In this document: positions 1 to 7,752 of the stretch, in pieces
How positions within the stretch are numbered: the first letter of the stretch is position 1
Layout: every line of letters begins with the position of its first letter
Assembly (NCBI GenBank): GCA_020026435.1
Contig: JAHHQK010000038.1
Span: 1 to 21,226, forward strand
Source: Alistipes sp.
Lineage (GTDB): Bacteria; Bacteroidota; Bacteroidia; Bacteroidales; Rikenellaceae
Direction: 5' to 3'
DNA length: 21,226 nucleotides
Made by a program: the position numbers and the translations under genes
Notes under the pieces: model-generated
Databases searched by the model: none
What the model saw: the letters and a program-made list of their open reading frames with translations, nothing else
What the model was told of the DNA's origin: nothing

Positions 1-424
1 GGGCGGAGATGGGGAAAATTTCGGAGTGGAGGGGCGGAAATTCCCGCAGCGCAATCCCCCGTCCGATATTTTCCTGTGGAATGCACACTGAGGCCGCAGA
101 CCTTTTCGTCCGATCTTCCTATGTATTCTTGGCCGCCGCCTGTTCCGCCTGGCATATCCGTCCCAAGAGGCGAGGGTGCGGGCAAAGCCTGTCTTCTGCA
201 CAGACTTCCATACTCTCCAGCCTTTGTCCTCGATCTGTTCCTCCGTTCCGAAGTCCGGGGAGTTATTGACAATATATCGACAACGCTTCCAGCCTCGTCT
301 TTTTTTGTTACTTTTGCCTCCTCCGGGACAATCGGACCCTCCCGGCCGGATCACGGAGTGCCTTCCGCCCGACGGATCGGGCCGAGGGGCATGGCGGTGG
401 AAACTACACTCAAAACATCAGGAT
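1..424. other. Intergenic region with no supported gene
   Basis: No reading frame here looks like a real protein. The frames are short, rich in Pro, Arg and Ser, and lack any recognisable motif. The stretch ends just before the DUF5020 gene. A TAnnTTTG box at 309-316 could be that gene's promoter, which would give a leader of roughly 100 nt. The leader contains a GC-rich partial hairpin (CCGGGA pairing with TCCCGG, around 319-341). I see nothing else that I can name. Confidence 0.5.
309..316 (+). promoter_or_regulatory. Putative Bacteroidetes -7 box for the DUF5020 gene
   Basis: TACTTTTG followed by C matches the Bacteroidetes primary sigma-factor -7 consensus TAnnTTTG. It is about 109 nt upstream of the ATG at 425. 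No TTTG box is visible at the expected -33 spacing, so this rests on one half of the promoter only. Confidence 0.35.
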
Positions 425-1144
425 ATGATCAAAAAATTACTCTTTTCGGCCCTCTTCATGATGGCCCTGGCTACGGTGGCCGCCCAGAACGTGCAGTTGC
501 ACTACGACATGGGAGGTGCGATCTATGGTGACGACATGGCCCGTCGTCCGCAGTTGACCTCTACGGTCGAGATGTTCCGTCCCGACAAGTGGGGCAGCAC
601 GTTCTTCTTCGTCGATATGGACTACAACTCCTCGGGCGTGGCCTCGGCCTACTGGGAGATTGCCCGCGAGCTGAAGTTCTGGAAACCGGCCGTCTCGATC
701 CATGTGGAGTACAACGGCGGTACGTCGAACCAGTTCTCCTATAAGAACGCCTATCTGTTGGGTCTGACCTATACGTTCGCCAACAAGACTTTCACGCGCG
801 GCGCAAGCCTCACGGCCTCCTACAAATACATCCAGGAGCATCCCTCGCCCTCGAATTTCCAGCTCACGGGTACGTGGTACCTCCACTTCGGCCGCAACGG
901 ACTCTGCACCTTCAGTGGTTTTGCCGACTGGTGGCGGGAGAAAACCTACTACGCCGACGGTACGCACCGCAATTTCATTTTTATAGCCGAGCCTCAGTTC
1001 TGGGTCAATCTGAGCAAGATCAAGGGTGTGAATTCCAAGTTCAAACTCAGCATCGGCAGCGAGCTGGAGCTGTCCAACAACTTCGGCGGCCGCAAGGGCT
1101 TCTATGCCGTGCCGACGTTGGCCTTGAAGTGGTCGTTCGACTAA
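425..1144 (+). CDS. DUF5020 family outer-membrane protein
   Basis: A 239-residue exported protein of unknown function. The ATG at 425 is preferred over upstream in-frame starts because it places a classic signal peptide at the N-terminus (MIKKLL, hydrophobic core, then VAAQ, cleaved around residue 19-21). The mature part is rich in aromatic residues and in alternating patterns typical of outer-membrane beta strands, and it ends in LALKWSFD, a barrel-like C-terminus. Phrases such as RPQLTSTVEMFRPDKWGSTF, ELKFWKPAVSIHVEYNGG and FIAEPQFWVNL match my memory of the Bacteroidetes DUF5020 family, which resembles Tsx-type nucleoside channels. A transport role is inferred from that resemblance only. 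The gene appears to be a single transcription unit, with a hairpin after it at 1177-1212. Confidence 0.85.
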   Translation: MIKKLLFSALFMMALATVAAQNVQLHYDMGGAIYGDDMARRPQLTSTVEMFRPDKWGSTFFFVDMDYNSSGVASAYWEIARELKFWKPAVSIHVEYNGGTSNQFSYKNAYLLGLTYTFANKTFTRGASLTASYKYIQEHPSPSNFQLTGTWYLHFGRNGLCTFSGFADWWREKTYYADGTHRNFIFIAEPQFWVNLSKIKGVNSKFKLSIGSELELSNNFGGRKGFYAVPTLALKWSFD

Positions 1145-1176
1145 CGGAAGGCCTTTCTTCAGAACCATTTCCCCGA

Positions 1177-1223
1177 GGCGGATGCCCTCTTGCGACGAGA
1201 GGTGTGTCCGCCTTCGGTCTTTT
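1177..1223 (+). terminator. Probable terminator after the DUF5020 gene
   Basis: A two-tier hairpin. The outer arms GGCGGA (1177-1182) and TCCGCC (1207-1212) pair, and the inner arms CCTCT (1186-1190) and AGAGG (1198-1202) pair around a 7-nt loop. The hairpin is followed by TTCGGTCTTTT, an imperfect T tract. Position and structure suit a rho-independent terminator, but the T tract is weak. Confidence 0.45.
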
Positions 1224-1277
1224 CGGGCGGGGAGGCATATAACCCGGGCGGAGAGGACACATTGCCCGAAAAATGGT

Positions 1278-1285
1278 TACCTTTG
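1278..1285 (+). promoter_or_regulatory. Putative -7 box for the GNAT/nitrilase gene
   Basis: TACCTTTG followed by C matches TAnnTTTG. It lies 26 nt before the ATG at 1312, which would give a leader of about 20 nt. No clear TTTG box is seen at -33. Confidence 0.5.
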
Positions 1286-1311
1286 CGGTGTATTTCCAAA
1301 TCTAACACAGA

Positions 1312-2850
1312 ATGGAGTCCAATCATAAGGTCAATAAGGTGGAGGTGAGAAACCTCCAAATCGAAGATTATGCCCAACTGTCGCAGTCGTTCAAACGAGT
1401 CTATGCCGACCGCGATGTCTTTTGGACACACAAACAGATCGAGACGCTGATCCGCATTTTCCCCGAGGGACAGGTCGTGACGGTGGTCGACGACAAGATC
1501 GTGGGTTGCGCCCTGTCGATCATCGTCAACTACAACATGGTCAAGGACGACCACACCTACGCCAAGGTCACCGGCAACGAGACATTCTCGACCCACAATC
1601 CCAACGGCAACATCCTCTACGGCATCGAGGTGTTTATCCACCCCGACTACCGCGGCCTGCGTCTGGCCCGCCGTATGTATGACTATCGCAAGGAGTTGTG
1701 CGAGAAACTCAATCTGAAGGCCATCATGTTCGGCGGACGTATCCCCAACTACCATAAGTATGCCGACCGGATGCGCCCCAAGGAGTATATCGAGAAGGTG
1801 CGTTCGCGCGACATCTACGATCCGGTGCTGACCTTCCAGCTCTCGAACGATTTCCATGTGCGCAGGGTGATGAAAAACTACCTGCCCAACGACGAGGAGT
1901 CGAAACACTGCGCCACACTGCTCCAGTGGGACAACATCTACTACCAGCCGCCTACGGACGACTTTGTCGACAAGAAAACTACCGTCCGCGTGGGTCTGGT
2001 GCAGTGGCAGATGCGTCCCTACAAAACCCTCGATGATGTGTTCGAGCAGGTGGAGTTCTTCGTCGATGCCGTTTCGGACTACAAGAGCGACTTCATCCTC
2101 TTCCCCGAGTACTTCAACGCCCCGCTCATGGCCAAGTACAACCATTTGGGGGAGGCGCAGAGTATCCGCGGACTGGCCGAGTATACCGAGCAGGTGCGCG
2201 ACCGTTTCATCGACCTGGCCATCAGCTACAACGTCAACATCATCACCGGAAGCATGCCCTACCGCAAGGAGGACGGCAAGCTCTACAATGTGGGCTTCCT
2301 CGTGCGCCGCGACGGATCCTACGAGATGTACGAGAAGATCCACGTCACCCCCGACGAGATCAAGAGCTGGGGTCTGACGGGCGGCAACCTGGTTCAGACC
2401 TTCGATACGGATTGCGCCAAGATCGGCATCCTGATCTGCTACGATGTGGAGTTCCCCGAGCTTTCGCGCATCATGGCCGACCAGGGTATGCAGATCCTTT
2501 TCGTGCCCTTCCTGACCGACACGCAGAACGGCTATTCGCGCGTGAGGGTATGTGCCCAGGCCCGAGCCATCGAGAACGAGTGTTTCGTGGCCATTGCCGG
2601 AAGCGTGGGCAACCTGCCGAGGGTCCACAATATGGACATCCAGTATGCCCAGTCGGCAGTCTTCACGCCGTGTGATTTCGCCTTCCCGACCGACGGACGC
2701 CGTGCCGAGGCCACGCCCAACACGGAGATGATCCTGGTGTCGGATGTCGATTTGGACCTGCTCAGCGAGCTGCACACCTACGGAAGTGTCCGCAATCTGC
2801 GTGATCGCCGCAACGACATTTATGAGCTGAAACTCAAGAAAAACGATTGA
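1312..2850 (+). CDS. Bifunctional GNAT N-acetyltransferase / carbon-nitrogen hydrolase
   Basis: A 512-residue two-domain protein. Residues ~8-200 form a GNAT acetyltransferase domain; the acetyl-CoA-binding turn is around residues 104-121, IEVFIHPDYRGLRLARRM. Residues ~225-500 form a nitrilase-superfamily amidohydrolase with the full catalytic triad visible: Glu266 in FPEYFN, Lys342 in YEKIHV, and Cys376 in ILICYDVEFPE. The same fusion is known in Bacteroidetes and other bacteria, usually annotated as a bifunctional GNAT/carbon-nitrogen hydrolase. Its substrate is not settled, and amide hydrolysis with acyl transfer is inferred from the domains. No signal peptide is present, so it should be cytoplasmic. 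It appears monocistronic, with its own promoter box and a strong terminator. Confidence 0.93.
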   Translation: MESNHKVNKVEVRNLQIEDYAQLSQSFKRVYADRDVFWTHKQIETLIRIFPEGQVVTVVDDKIVGCALSIIVNYNMVKDDHTYAKVTGNETFSTHNPNGNILYGIEVFIHPDYRGLRLARRMYDYRKELCEKLNLKAIMFGGRIPNYHKYADRMRPKEYIEKVRSRDIYDPVLTFQLSNDFHVRRVMKNYLPNDEESKHCATLLQWDNIYYQPPTDDFVDKKTTVRVGLVQWQMRPYKTLDDVFEQVEFFVDAVSDYKSDFILFPEYFNAPLMAKYNHLGEAQSIRGLAEYTEQVRDRFIDLAISYNVNIITGSMPYRKEDGKLYNVGFLVRRDGSYEMYEKIHVTPDEIKSWGLTGGNLVQTFDTDCAKIGILICYDVEFPELSRIMADQGMQILFVPFLTDTQNGYSRVRVCAQARAIENECFVAIAGSVGNLPRVHNMDIQYAQSAVFTPCDFAFPTDGRRAEATPNTEMILVSDVDLDLLSELHTYGSVRNLRDRRNDIYELKLKKND

Positions 2851-2945
2851 TCCCGAATATATTTTCCGGAAAATCACCTGTGGGGGGGGCGAAACCCTCT
2901 TCCTAAGAAAATCACCCCTGTCGCAAATGTCTGCGGCAGGGGTGT
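2851..2945 (-). repeat. Dispersed intergenic hairpin repeat, copy A
   Basis: Read on the - strand, this stretch aligns end to end with copy B at 5203-5298. Shared blocks, in order, are a long hairpin whose right arm contains GACAGGGG, then GATTTTCTT, then GAGGGTTT, and finally GGGATCAA (which overlaps the stop codon region near 2847). About 28 of 34 bases match in the core. The left arm of the hairpin differs between copies in ways that keep pairing, so the fold seems conserved. Copy A also contains a run of eight G (2882-2889). Confidence 0.6.
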
Positions 2946-2950
2946 TTTTT
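2913..2950 (+). terminator. Strong rho-independent terminator after the GNAT/nitrilase gene
   Basis: A 13-bp stem (arms 2913-2925 and 2932-2944, one G-U pair, otherwise perfect) closes a 6-nt loop and is followed directly by TTTTTT (2945-2950). It lies 63 nt after the stop codon. The hairpin is part of dispersed repeat copy A. Confidence 0.85.
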
Positions 2951-3348
2951 GTATGTTTTGTCGTTGTGACACGCCCACTTTTTATTGATTGGCTGACACT
3001 TGTCGTCCGTCCGCTACTATTCGCCCGCTGTCCGCCAGTCTTCATTCGCTTGCTATCAGTCTTCTGCCGCCCCGTTCCGCCGCCCGTCACCCATTGTATT
3101 CCTTCCGGTTCGTTCTTCCGGCCCTCGAGCAAGGGGGCGATTTTTTTCGTTACAGCCTTTGGTGTGCTGCTCCCGTGCTTTTCCCGGCTCTGTTTCTGTC
3201 GTTTGCTTTCGTGCCGGTTTTGTGGACGGGAGGCTTTGGTCTCTTTTTTGTGGATCGGGAAAAGAGATCGGGTGCAAAAGAGTGGGGGACTTGAATAAGT
3301 TGTTAATAAGTTTTTTAAAAAACTCATTTTTTTATAGAATAAAAGAGA
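2951..3348. other. Long intergenic gap upstream of fhs, no supported gene
   Basis: About 400 bases without a convincing gene. The short frames on both strands are low-complexity and carry no motif. The + strand is pyrimidine-rich up to about 3250, then switches to a strongly AT-rich stretch (about 3295-3345) that resembles an upstream promoter region. A lone terminator-like hairpin sits at 3121-3147. I looked for a folate-type riboswitch ahead of fhs and saw no recognisable consensus. Confidence 0.5.
3121..3147 (+). terminator. Terminator-like hairpin with no gene before it
   Basis: The arms 3121-3126 (GCCCTC) and 3133-3138 (GGGGGC) pair over 6 bp with one G-U. The loop is GAGCAA, and T7 follows at 3141-3147. 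No gene ends here on the + strand after the strong terminator at 2913-2950. Confidence 0.4.
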
Positions 3349-3356
3349 TATTTTTG
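3349..3356 (+). promoter_or_regulatory. Putative -7 box for fhs
   Basis: TATTTTTG matches TAnnTTTG and is preceded by a very AT-rich stretch with T and A tracts. It lies 58 nt before the fhs start codon. A -33 TTTG is not visible. Confidence 0.45.
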
Positions 3357-3414
3357 AACTGGGAAATTTTTTCCGACCCCGAGTAGAGTAATTCATAAAA
3401 AACCTAATATAACT

Positions 3415-5079
3415 ATGACTGATATTGAGATTGCACGTAATGTGACATTAAAACCCATTACCGAGATTGCCGCCCGGCTGAATATCCCCGCCGACCAGAT
3501 CGATATGTATGGCCGCTATAAGGCCAAATTGCCGTTAAGCCTGATCGATGAGTCGAAGATGAAGGGCAAGAATCTGGTGCTGGTTTCGGCCATTTCGCCC
3601 ACCCCGGCCGGAGAGGGCAAGACGACCGTGTCGATCGGACTGTCCGAGGCGTTGAACCGTCTGGGCAAACGCACGACGGTGGTTCTGCGTGAGCCGTCGC
3701 TGGGTCCCGTGTTCGGAATCAAGGGTGGAGCTACGGGTGGCGGATATGCCCAGGTGCTGCCCATGGAGGACATCAACCTCCACTTCACGGGCGATTTCAA
3801 TGCCATCGAGAAGGCCCACAACCTGCTGGCTGCCATGATCGACAACAACGTCCAGAGCAAGTCGTCGCTGGGGCTGGATCCGCGCACGGTGACCTGGAAA
3901 CGCGTCATGGACATGAACGACCGCGCCCTGCGCCACATCATTGTGGGTCTGGGCGGCACAACGTCGGGTATTCCCCGCGAGACGGGATTCGATATCACGG
4001 CCGCCTCGGAGATCATGGCCATCCTCTGCCTCTCGGAGAGTTTCTCGGACCTCAAGCAGCGTCTGGGCAACATCTTCATCGGCTATACCTTCGACAAGAA
4101 GCCGCTCTATGCCCGCGATCTGAAGGCTCACGGAGCCATGGCCGCCTTGCTCAAGGAGGCCGTGAAACCCAATCTGGTGCAGACTCTCGAAGGCAATCCC
4201 GCCATCATCCACGGCGGACCGTTTGCCAACATTGCCCAGGGTACGAACTCGATCCTGGCCACCAAGATGGGACTTTCGCTGTCGGACTACGTGGTGACCG
4301 AGGCCGGATTCGGCTTTGACCTCGGAGCGGAGAAGTTCTTCGACATCAAGTGCGTGAAGGCGGGCCTCAGACCCACGGCAGCCGTGCTGGTAGCTACGGT
4401 GCGCGCCTTGAAATACCACGGCGGTGCCAAGATCGAGAACCTCAAGCAGCCCGATCTGGAGGCTCTGCGCAAGGGTATCGAGAACCTCGAAAAACACGTC
4501 GAGAACATGAAGCGTTTCCGGGTATGCCCCGTGGTGGCCGTCAACCGTTTCGTGTCGGATACCGACGAGGAGATCCGCATGATCGCCGACAAGTGCGCCG
4601 AGCTGGGCGTGCCGATGGAGGTGGCTGACGTATGGGCCAAGGGTGGCGAAGGAGCCCTGGATTTGGCCCGTCTGGTGTCGAAGGTGTCGGAGAGCTGTCA
4701 AAGCGATCTGCAACCCCTCTACGACTGGTCGTGGAGCGTGGAGCGCAAGATCGAGACCATTGCCCGCGAGATCTACGGTGCAGCCGCCATCGACTATATG
4801 CCGCAGGCCAGGCGTGACCTGAAACGTATTGCCGATCTAGGGCTGGAGGGCCTGCCCATCTGTATGGCCAAGACTCAGAAATCGTTGTCGGACAATCCCA
4901 AACTGCTGGGACGTCCGAAGGATTTCGTGGTGACGGTGCGTCAGATCGAGATCGCCTCGGGTGCGGGCTTTGTGATCCCCATCACGGGCGACATCATGCG
5001 TATGCCGGGTCTTCCGGAGCATCCCGCTGCCGAGAATATCGACATCGACGACAACGGCGTGATCACCGGTCTGTTCTAA
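3415..5079 (+). CDS. fhs: Formate-tetrahydrofolate ligase (10-formyl-THF synthetase)
   Basis: A 554-residue cytoplasmic enzyme, the usual length for the family. It makes 10-formyl-tetrahydrofolate from formate, THF and ATP, feeding one-carbon units to purine synthesis and fMet-tRNA. The ATP-binding loop TPAGEGKTT is at residues 63-71. Other family blocks are EPSLGPVFGIKGGATGGGYA, DFNAIEKAHNL, and the C-terminal GDIMRMPGLPEHPAAENID. The ATG at 3415 is preceded by an AT-rich leader without a strong Shine-Dalgarno, as is usual in Bacteroidetes. The gene stands alone, with a promoter box about 60 nt upstream and a good terminator 27 nt downstream. Confidence 0.98.
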   Translation: MTDIEIARNVTLKPITEIAARLNIPADQIDMYGRYKAKLPLSLIDESKMKGKNLVLVSAISPTPAGEGKTTVSIGLSEALNRLGKRTTVVLREPSLGPVFGIKGGATGGGYAQVLPMEDINLHFTGDFNAIEKAHNLLAAMIDNNVQSKSSLGLDPRTVTWKRVMDMNDRALRHIIVGLGGTTSGIPRETGFDITAASEIMAILCLSESFSDLKQRLGNIFIGYTFDKKPLYARDLKAHGAMAALLKEAVKPNLVQTLEGNPAIIHGGPFANIAQGTNSILATKMGLSLSDYVVTEAGFGFDLGAEKFFDIKCVKAGLRPTAAVLVATVRALKYHGGAKIENLKQPDLEALRKGIENLEKHVENMKRFRVCPVVAVNRFVSDTDEEIRMIADKCAELGVPMEVADVWAKGGEGALDLARLVSKVSESCQSDLQPLYDWSWSVERKIETIAREIYGAAAIDYMPQARRDLKRIADLGLEGLPICMAKTQKSLSDNPKLLGRPKDFVVTVRQIEIASGAGFVIPITGDIMRMPGLPEHPAAENIDIDDNGVITGLF

Positions 5080-5105
5080 TCGGAAGAGATCCCGCTGAAA
5101 ACCCC

Positions 5106-5143
5106 ATCCCCGGATGCCCTTTGGTGCTGTCCGGGGATTTTTT
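5106..5143 (+). terminator. Rho-independent terminator of fhs
   Basis: The arms ATCCCCGGA (5106-5114) and TCCGGGGAT (5130-5138) pair perfectly over 9 bp, followed by a T tract (5138-5143). Confidence 0.85.
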
Positions 5144-5200
5144 ATTGTCCTTCTCCCCCCCCGGCCCCGGGAAGGTGTGGAACGATGACAGAATATACAG

Positions 5201-5238
5201 AATCCCCCTTGTGACAGTTGTCTGTGACAGGGGGGATT
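5201..5238. repeat. Long hairpin within repeat copy B
   Basis: A 17-position stem with one mismatch: arms 5201-5217 and 5222-5238, loop TTGT. Both arms contain the word TGACAG, so the hairpin also carries a short direct repeat. It is the structural counterpart of the 2913-2944 hairpin in copy A. Confidence 0.7.
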
Positions 5239-5298
5239 TTCTTAAAAAGGAGGGTTTTGATACATCCTCCTTTTTTCGTAAGATTATAGGGGGATCAA
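5203..5298 (+). repeat. Dispersed intergenic hairpin repeat, copy B
   Basis: This stretch lies between the convergent fhs and OstA-like genes. It aligns over its whole length with the reverse complement of 2847-2945. Conserved blocks are GACAGGGG, GATTTTCTT, GAGGGTTT and a terminal GGGATCAA (5291-5298). Copy B differs in having a perfect second hairpin (5244-5276) where copy A has a GC-rich run. There is no open frame that would explain the conservation, so I read it as a structured non-coding repeat. Confidence 0.6.
5244..5276. terminator. Bidirectional terminator between fhs and the OstA-like operon
   Basis: The arms AAAAAGGAGG (5244-5253) and CCTCCTTTTT (5266-5275) are perfectly complementary around a 12-nt loop. 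T tracts are present on both strands, so it can stop transcription from either side. It most likely serves the - strand operon ending at 5325 and backs up the fhs terminator. Confidence 0.75.
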
Positions 5299-5324
5299 AC
5301 GATCCGCTCCGTTTTTCCGCGGGC

Positions 5325-7745
5325 TTATAATTGCGGGCCGGAGGTGCGGGGCTGTCCCACTTCGAATCCCAGTTCGCGCATCCAGTCCTCGGTGGTGGGA
5401 TCCACCTGGTCGTTGCGGTCGACCCACTGACGGGTTTCGATCAGACGGATCTTCTCCTCTTCGATGCGTCGTTGGATCGGGAAATCCGGACGGCTGAGTC
5501 TGAGGCGCTGCATCCGCTCCGAAGGGCGGATCCTGCCCGAGAATACCGAGTCGCGCGACGGACGGCGGTCGGCCTCCCACTTGAATCCGTCCAGCTTGAG
5601 CGGCTGGTCGGGCGGGATCTGGTCGATGGGGTAGAAGTTATAGACGGGGTTGCTGCGGTAGATGATCTGCGTCATCTCCTTCTTCTCCATGAAGAACGAG
5701 ATGTCGCCGCTCTCCAACACACCCATCATCGTGATCACGGGCGGTTCGCCGTCCTGCATATAGTAGATCGTGCGGGCGTTGCCGTTGACATCGTCGCGGT
5801 AGATCTCGTTGTTGCGGAAGAAGGCCGTCATGGTCTTTCCCGTCACCTGGTTGTAGTGTGCCGTGTCGATCATGCTGGCCATGATGGGCGAGCCGATGAA
5901 TTCGGCATGGGTCACCTGCTGGTTCCGGGTGTAGATGTCCATCACCTCGGCCGTGATCTGATTCTGCTCGTTCCACAATACGGGTTCGCGGTAGAGGTGG
6001 ATCGTGGAGTCGGTACTGAGCAAGGTCATCGAGTCGCAGGCCACCTGGAAGTCGCTGCGGTAGATCCTTACCGAACGGAATCCCTTCACGATGCGGTAGA
6101 TCGAATCCGCCGGGAGGGAATCCGCCGCCAGCGAATCCTGATCCATGAGCAGGGCCTCGGACCGTACCAGCGAGTCGTAGTAGGCCACCAGCAGGGAATC
6201 CTCCCTCAGACCCACGGCCAGAATCATCGAGTCGTTACGTTCGATGACGGCCGGATCGACCAAATAGAATTTCCGGCCCTTGCGCTCGGCCTTCAGGCGC
6301 TTGGCCCTCAGCTTCGATTCGATCTTGGCGCGGCGGGCCTTCTGACGCAGCTCCATGCGCTCCTTCTCGGCATCGAGACGCTTGTTGTTCTGCTCGCGGC
6401 GTTTGGCGGCTATGGCGTCGAGCTTCTCCTTGCGGAGACGGGCCTTCTCGACCTTGGCTTCCTCCTTTTTCTTGCGGGCTTCCTCCTTGAGACGCTCTTT
6501 TTCGGCCTTGGCCAGAGCCTTCTGCGCTTCGGGGCTGGAGGCTATGCTGTCGCGGACGTGGCACAACGAATCCGTCAGAAGTTTTTCCTCGTCTACGGTG
6601 TCGCCGCTCTCCGTATCGAACTCCTGTGCGGTGTCGGTCTGGGCCTGCTTGCGTTTATGCTGTGCGGGATCCTGCGTGGAGGCCTGCCCATCGGCGGGTG
6701 TCGAGGGCAGACTGTTGCGGCGTGCCTCCTCCAGACTGTCGACACGCTGGGCCAGAGCCTGACGCTGTTCGGTGGCGCGGTTGATCGTGAACAGCGAGAT
6801 GGTGTCGGCGGCCATGAACAGCGAGTCGCCCTGCTGACGGTCATAGCTGATGACCGCCGGACGGCGCGTGAGGAGGGCATTGCCCGGATTGCGCCAATAT
6901 TCGCCGTAGTCGCCGAAGGCCACGACCTTGTGCTCCGAGTCGTCGAGCTGGATGTCGTGACGCAGGATGACGTGTTCCTGGGGACGGAAGTAATCGATGC
7001 TGTCGCTCCAGACCTCCTGCTTCTCGGTGAGGATGTATCCGTTTCGGGTGATCAGATAGAGGGTGTCGGCACTGTGGTAGGCACCCCGATCGGCCGAGAG
7101 ATAATCGCCTGAGTGGCTCCAGATGTTGGTGTGGGTATAGAAGAAGGCGTTGTCGTCGGCCATATTATAGACTACCGAGTCGCCCGTCAGTTCGTATTCC
7201 TCGTTGCGCATCTGCACCTCGTCGACAGCCACCAGTTCCTTCGTGTCGCCGTAGTAGTAGCCGCGGACGGACTCCAGACGGCTCTCCCTGTTGGTGAGGA
7301 TTCCTCCTCCGTCGAACTGTCCAATGTTGTCCAGCGTGTTGAACTTGAACTCGTAGGTGTAGAGTGTGGCGTCGCCGTCGACGACCTTGATCAGATCCGA
7401 ATAGATGCGTGCCTCGTTGGCATCGCCGTCGTACTCGGCACGGTCACCATATATATAAGTGGTGTTCTTGTTGATGAGCACATTGCCGAAGAACTTGAAG
7501 TGGCGTTCGGAGTAGCGCACGGCACTGTCACACGTGATGACGGTGCCGTTGTGTTGTGCGGCGAAGTTGCCCACCAGGAATATGGCCGAGTCGCCCGGCG
7601 AGACGGGGCCTGCCAGGTCGAATTTGTAGTCGATGAGTTTCTTTTCGGTCGGCTGTGGCTGCGGGGCCTTGTCCCCGCGGGCAAACAGCGATCCCGCGAA
7701 GAGCACTATGGCCGCAACGACCGATATGGAGAAAAAACTGCGCAT
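5325..7745 (-). CDS. OstA-like (LptA/LptD N-terminal family) organic-solvent-tolerance protein
   Basis: An 806-residue exported protein with a signal peptide at residues 1-22 (ending in LFA-R). The N-terminal ~330 residues carry repeated beta-strand phrases typical of the OstA/LptA fold, such as VITCDSAVRYSERHFKFFGNV, YIYGDRAEYDGDANEARIYS and ELTGDSVVYNMADDNAFFY. LptA-family proteins carry LPS across the periplasm, so a role in outer-membrane LPS assembly is inferred. Residues ~405-492 are an extremely charged Lys/Glu/Arg helix, probably coiled coil, which makes this protein longer than I expect for Bacteroidetes relatives. The region after it (to ~700) again shows beta-type repeats (VACDSMTLLSTDSTIHLYREP, ITAEVMDIYTRNQQVTHAEF). 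It starts 7 nt after the SurA-like gene stops, so it is the last gene of the three-gene operon. Confidence 0.85.
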   Translation of the reverse strand: MRSFFSISVVAAIVLFAGSLFARGDKAPQPQPTEKKLIDYKFDLAGPVSPGDSAIFLVGNFAAQHNGTVITCDSAVRYSERHFKFFGNVLINKNTTYIYGDRAEYDGDANEARIYSDLIKVVDGDATLYTYEFKFNTLDNIGQFDGGGILTNRESRLESVRGYYYGDTKELVAVDEVQMRNEEYELTGDSVVYNMADDNAFFYTHTNIWSHSGDYLSADRGAYHSADTLYLITRNGYILTEKQEVWSDSIDYFRPQEHVILRHDIQLDDSEHKVVAFGDYGEYWRNPGNALLTRRPAVISYDRQQGDSLFMAADTISLFTINRATEQRQALAQRVDSLEEARRNSLPSTPADGQASTQDPAQHKRKQAQTDTAQEFDTESGDTVDEEKLLTDSLCHVRDSIASSPEAQKALAKAEKERLKEEARKKKEEAKVEKARLRKEKLDAIAAKRREQNNKRLDAEKERMELRQKARRAKIESKLRAKRLKAERKGRKFYLVDPAVIERNDSMILAVGLREDSLLVAYYDSLVRSEALLMDQDSLAADSLPADSIYRIVKGFRSVRIYRSDFQVACDSMTLLSTDSTIHLYREPVLWNEQNQITAEVMDIYTRNQQVTHAEFIGSPIMASMIDTAHYNQVTGKTMTAFFRNNEIYRDDVNGNARTIYYMQDGEPPVITMMGVLESGDISFFMEKKEMTQIIYRSNPVYNFYPIDQIPPDQPLKLDGFKWEADRRPSRDSVFSGRIRPSERMQRLRLSRPDFPIQRRIEEEKIRLIETRQWVDRNDQVDPTTEDWMRELGFEVGQPRTSGPQL

Positions 7746-7752
7746 CCGGCGA

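Noticed and set aside
3056..3277. A 73-codon - strand frame in the gap before fhs
   Set aside because: It is low-complexity, rich in Lys, Arg, Pro, Glu and Thr, with no start context or homology that I can recognise.
1159..3396. A very long - strand open frame of 745 codons covering the GNAT/nitrilase gene and the gap after it
   Set aside because: It is a shadow of the GC-rich + strand gene, with composition typical of antisense frames (His, Val, Asp-rich) and low-complexity sequence in the gap. The + strand has clear catalytic motifs.
3157..3414. A folate or purine riboswitch upstream of fhs
   Set aside because: I could not find a recognisable conserved core; the stretch is AT-rich with no paired structure that fits a known class.
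5155..5162. Runs of eight C (5155-5162) and eight G (2882-2889) as phase-variable tracts
   Set aside because: Both lie in terminator-rich intergenic DNA after genes, not in a promoter or reading frame, so slippage would have no obvious effect.
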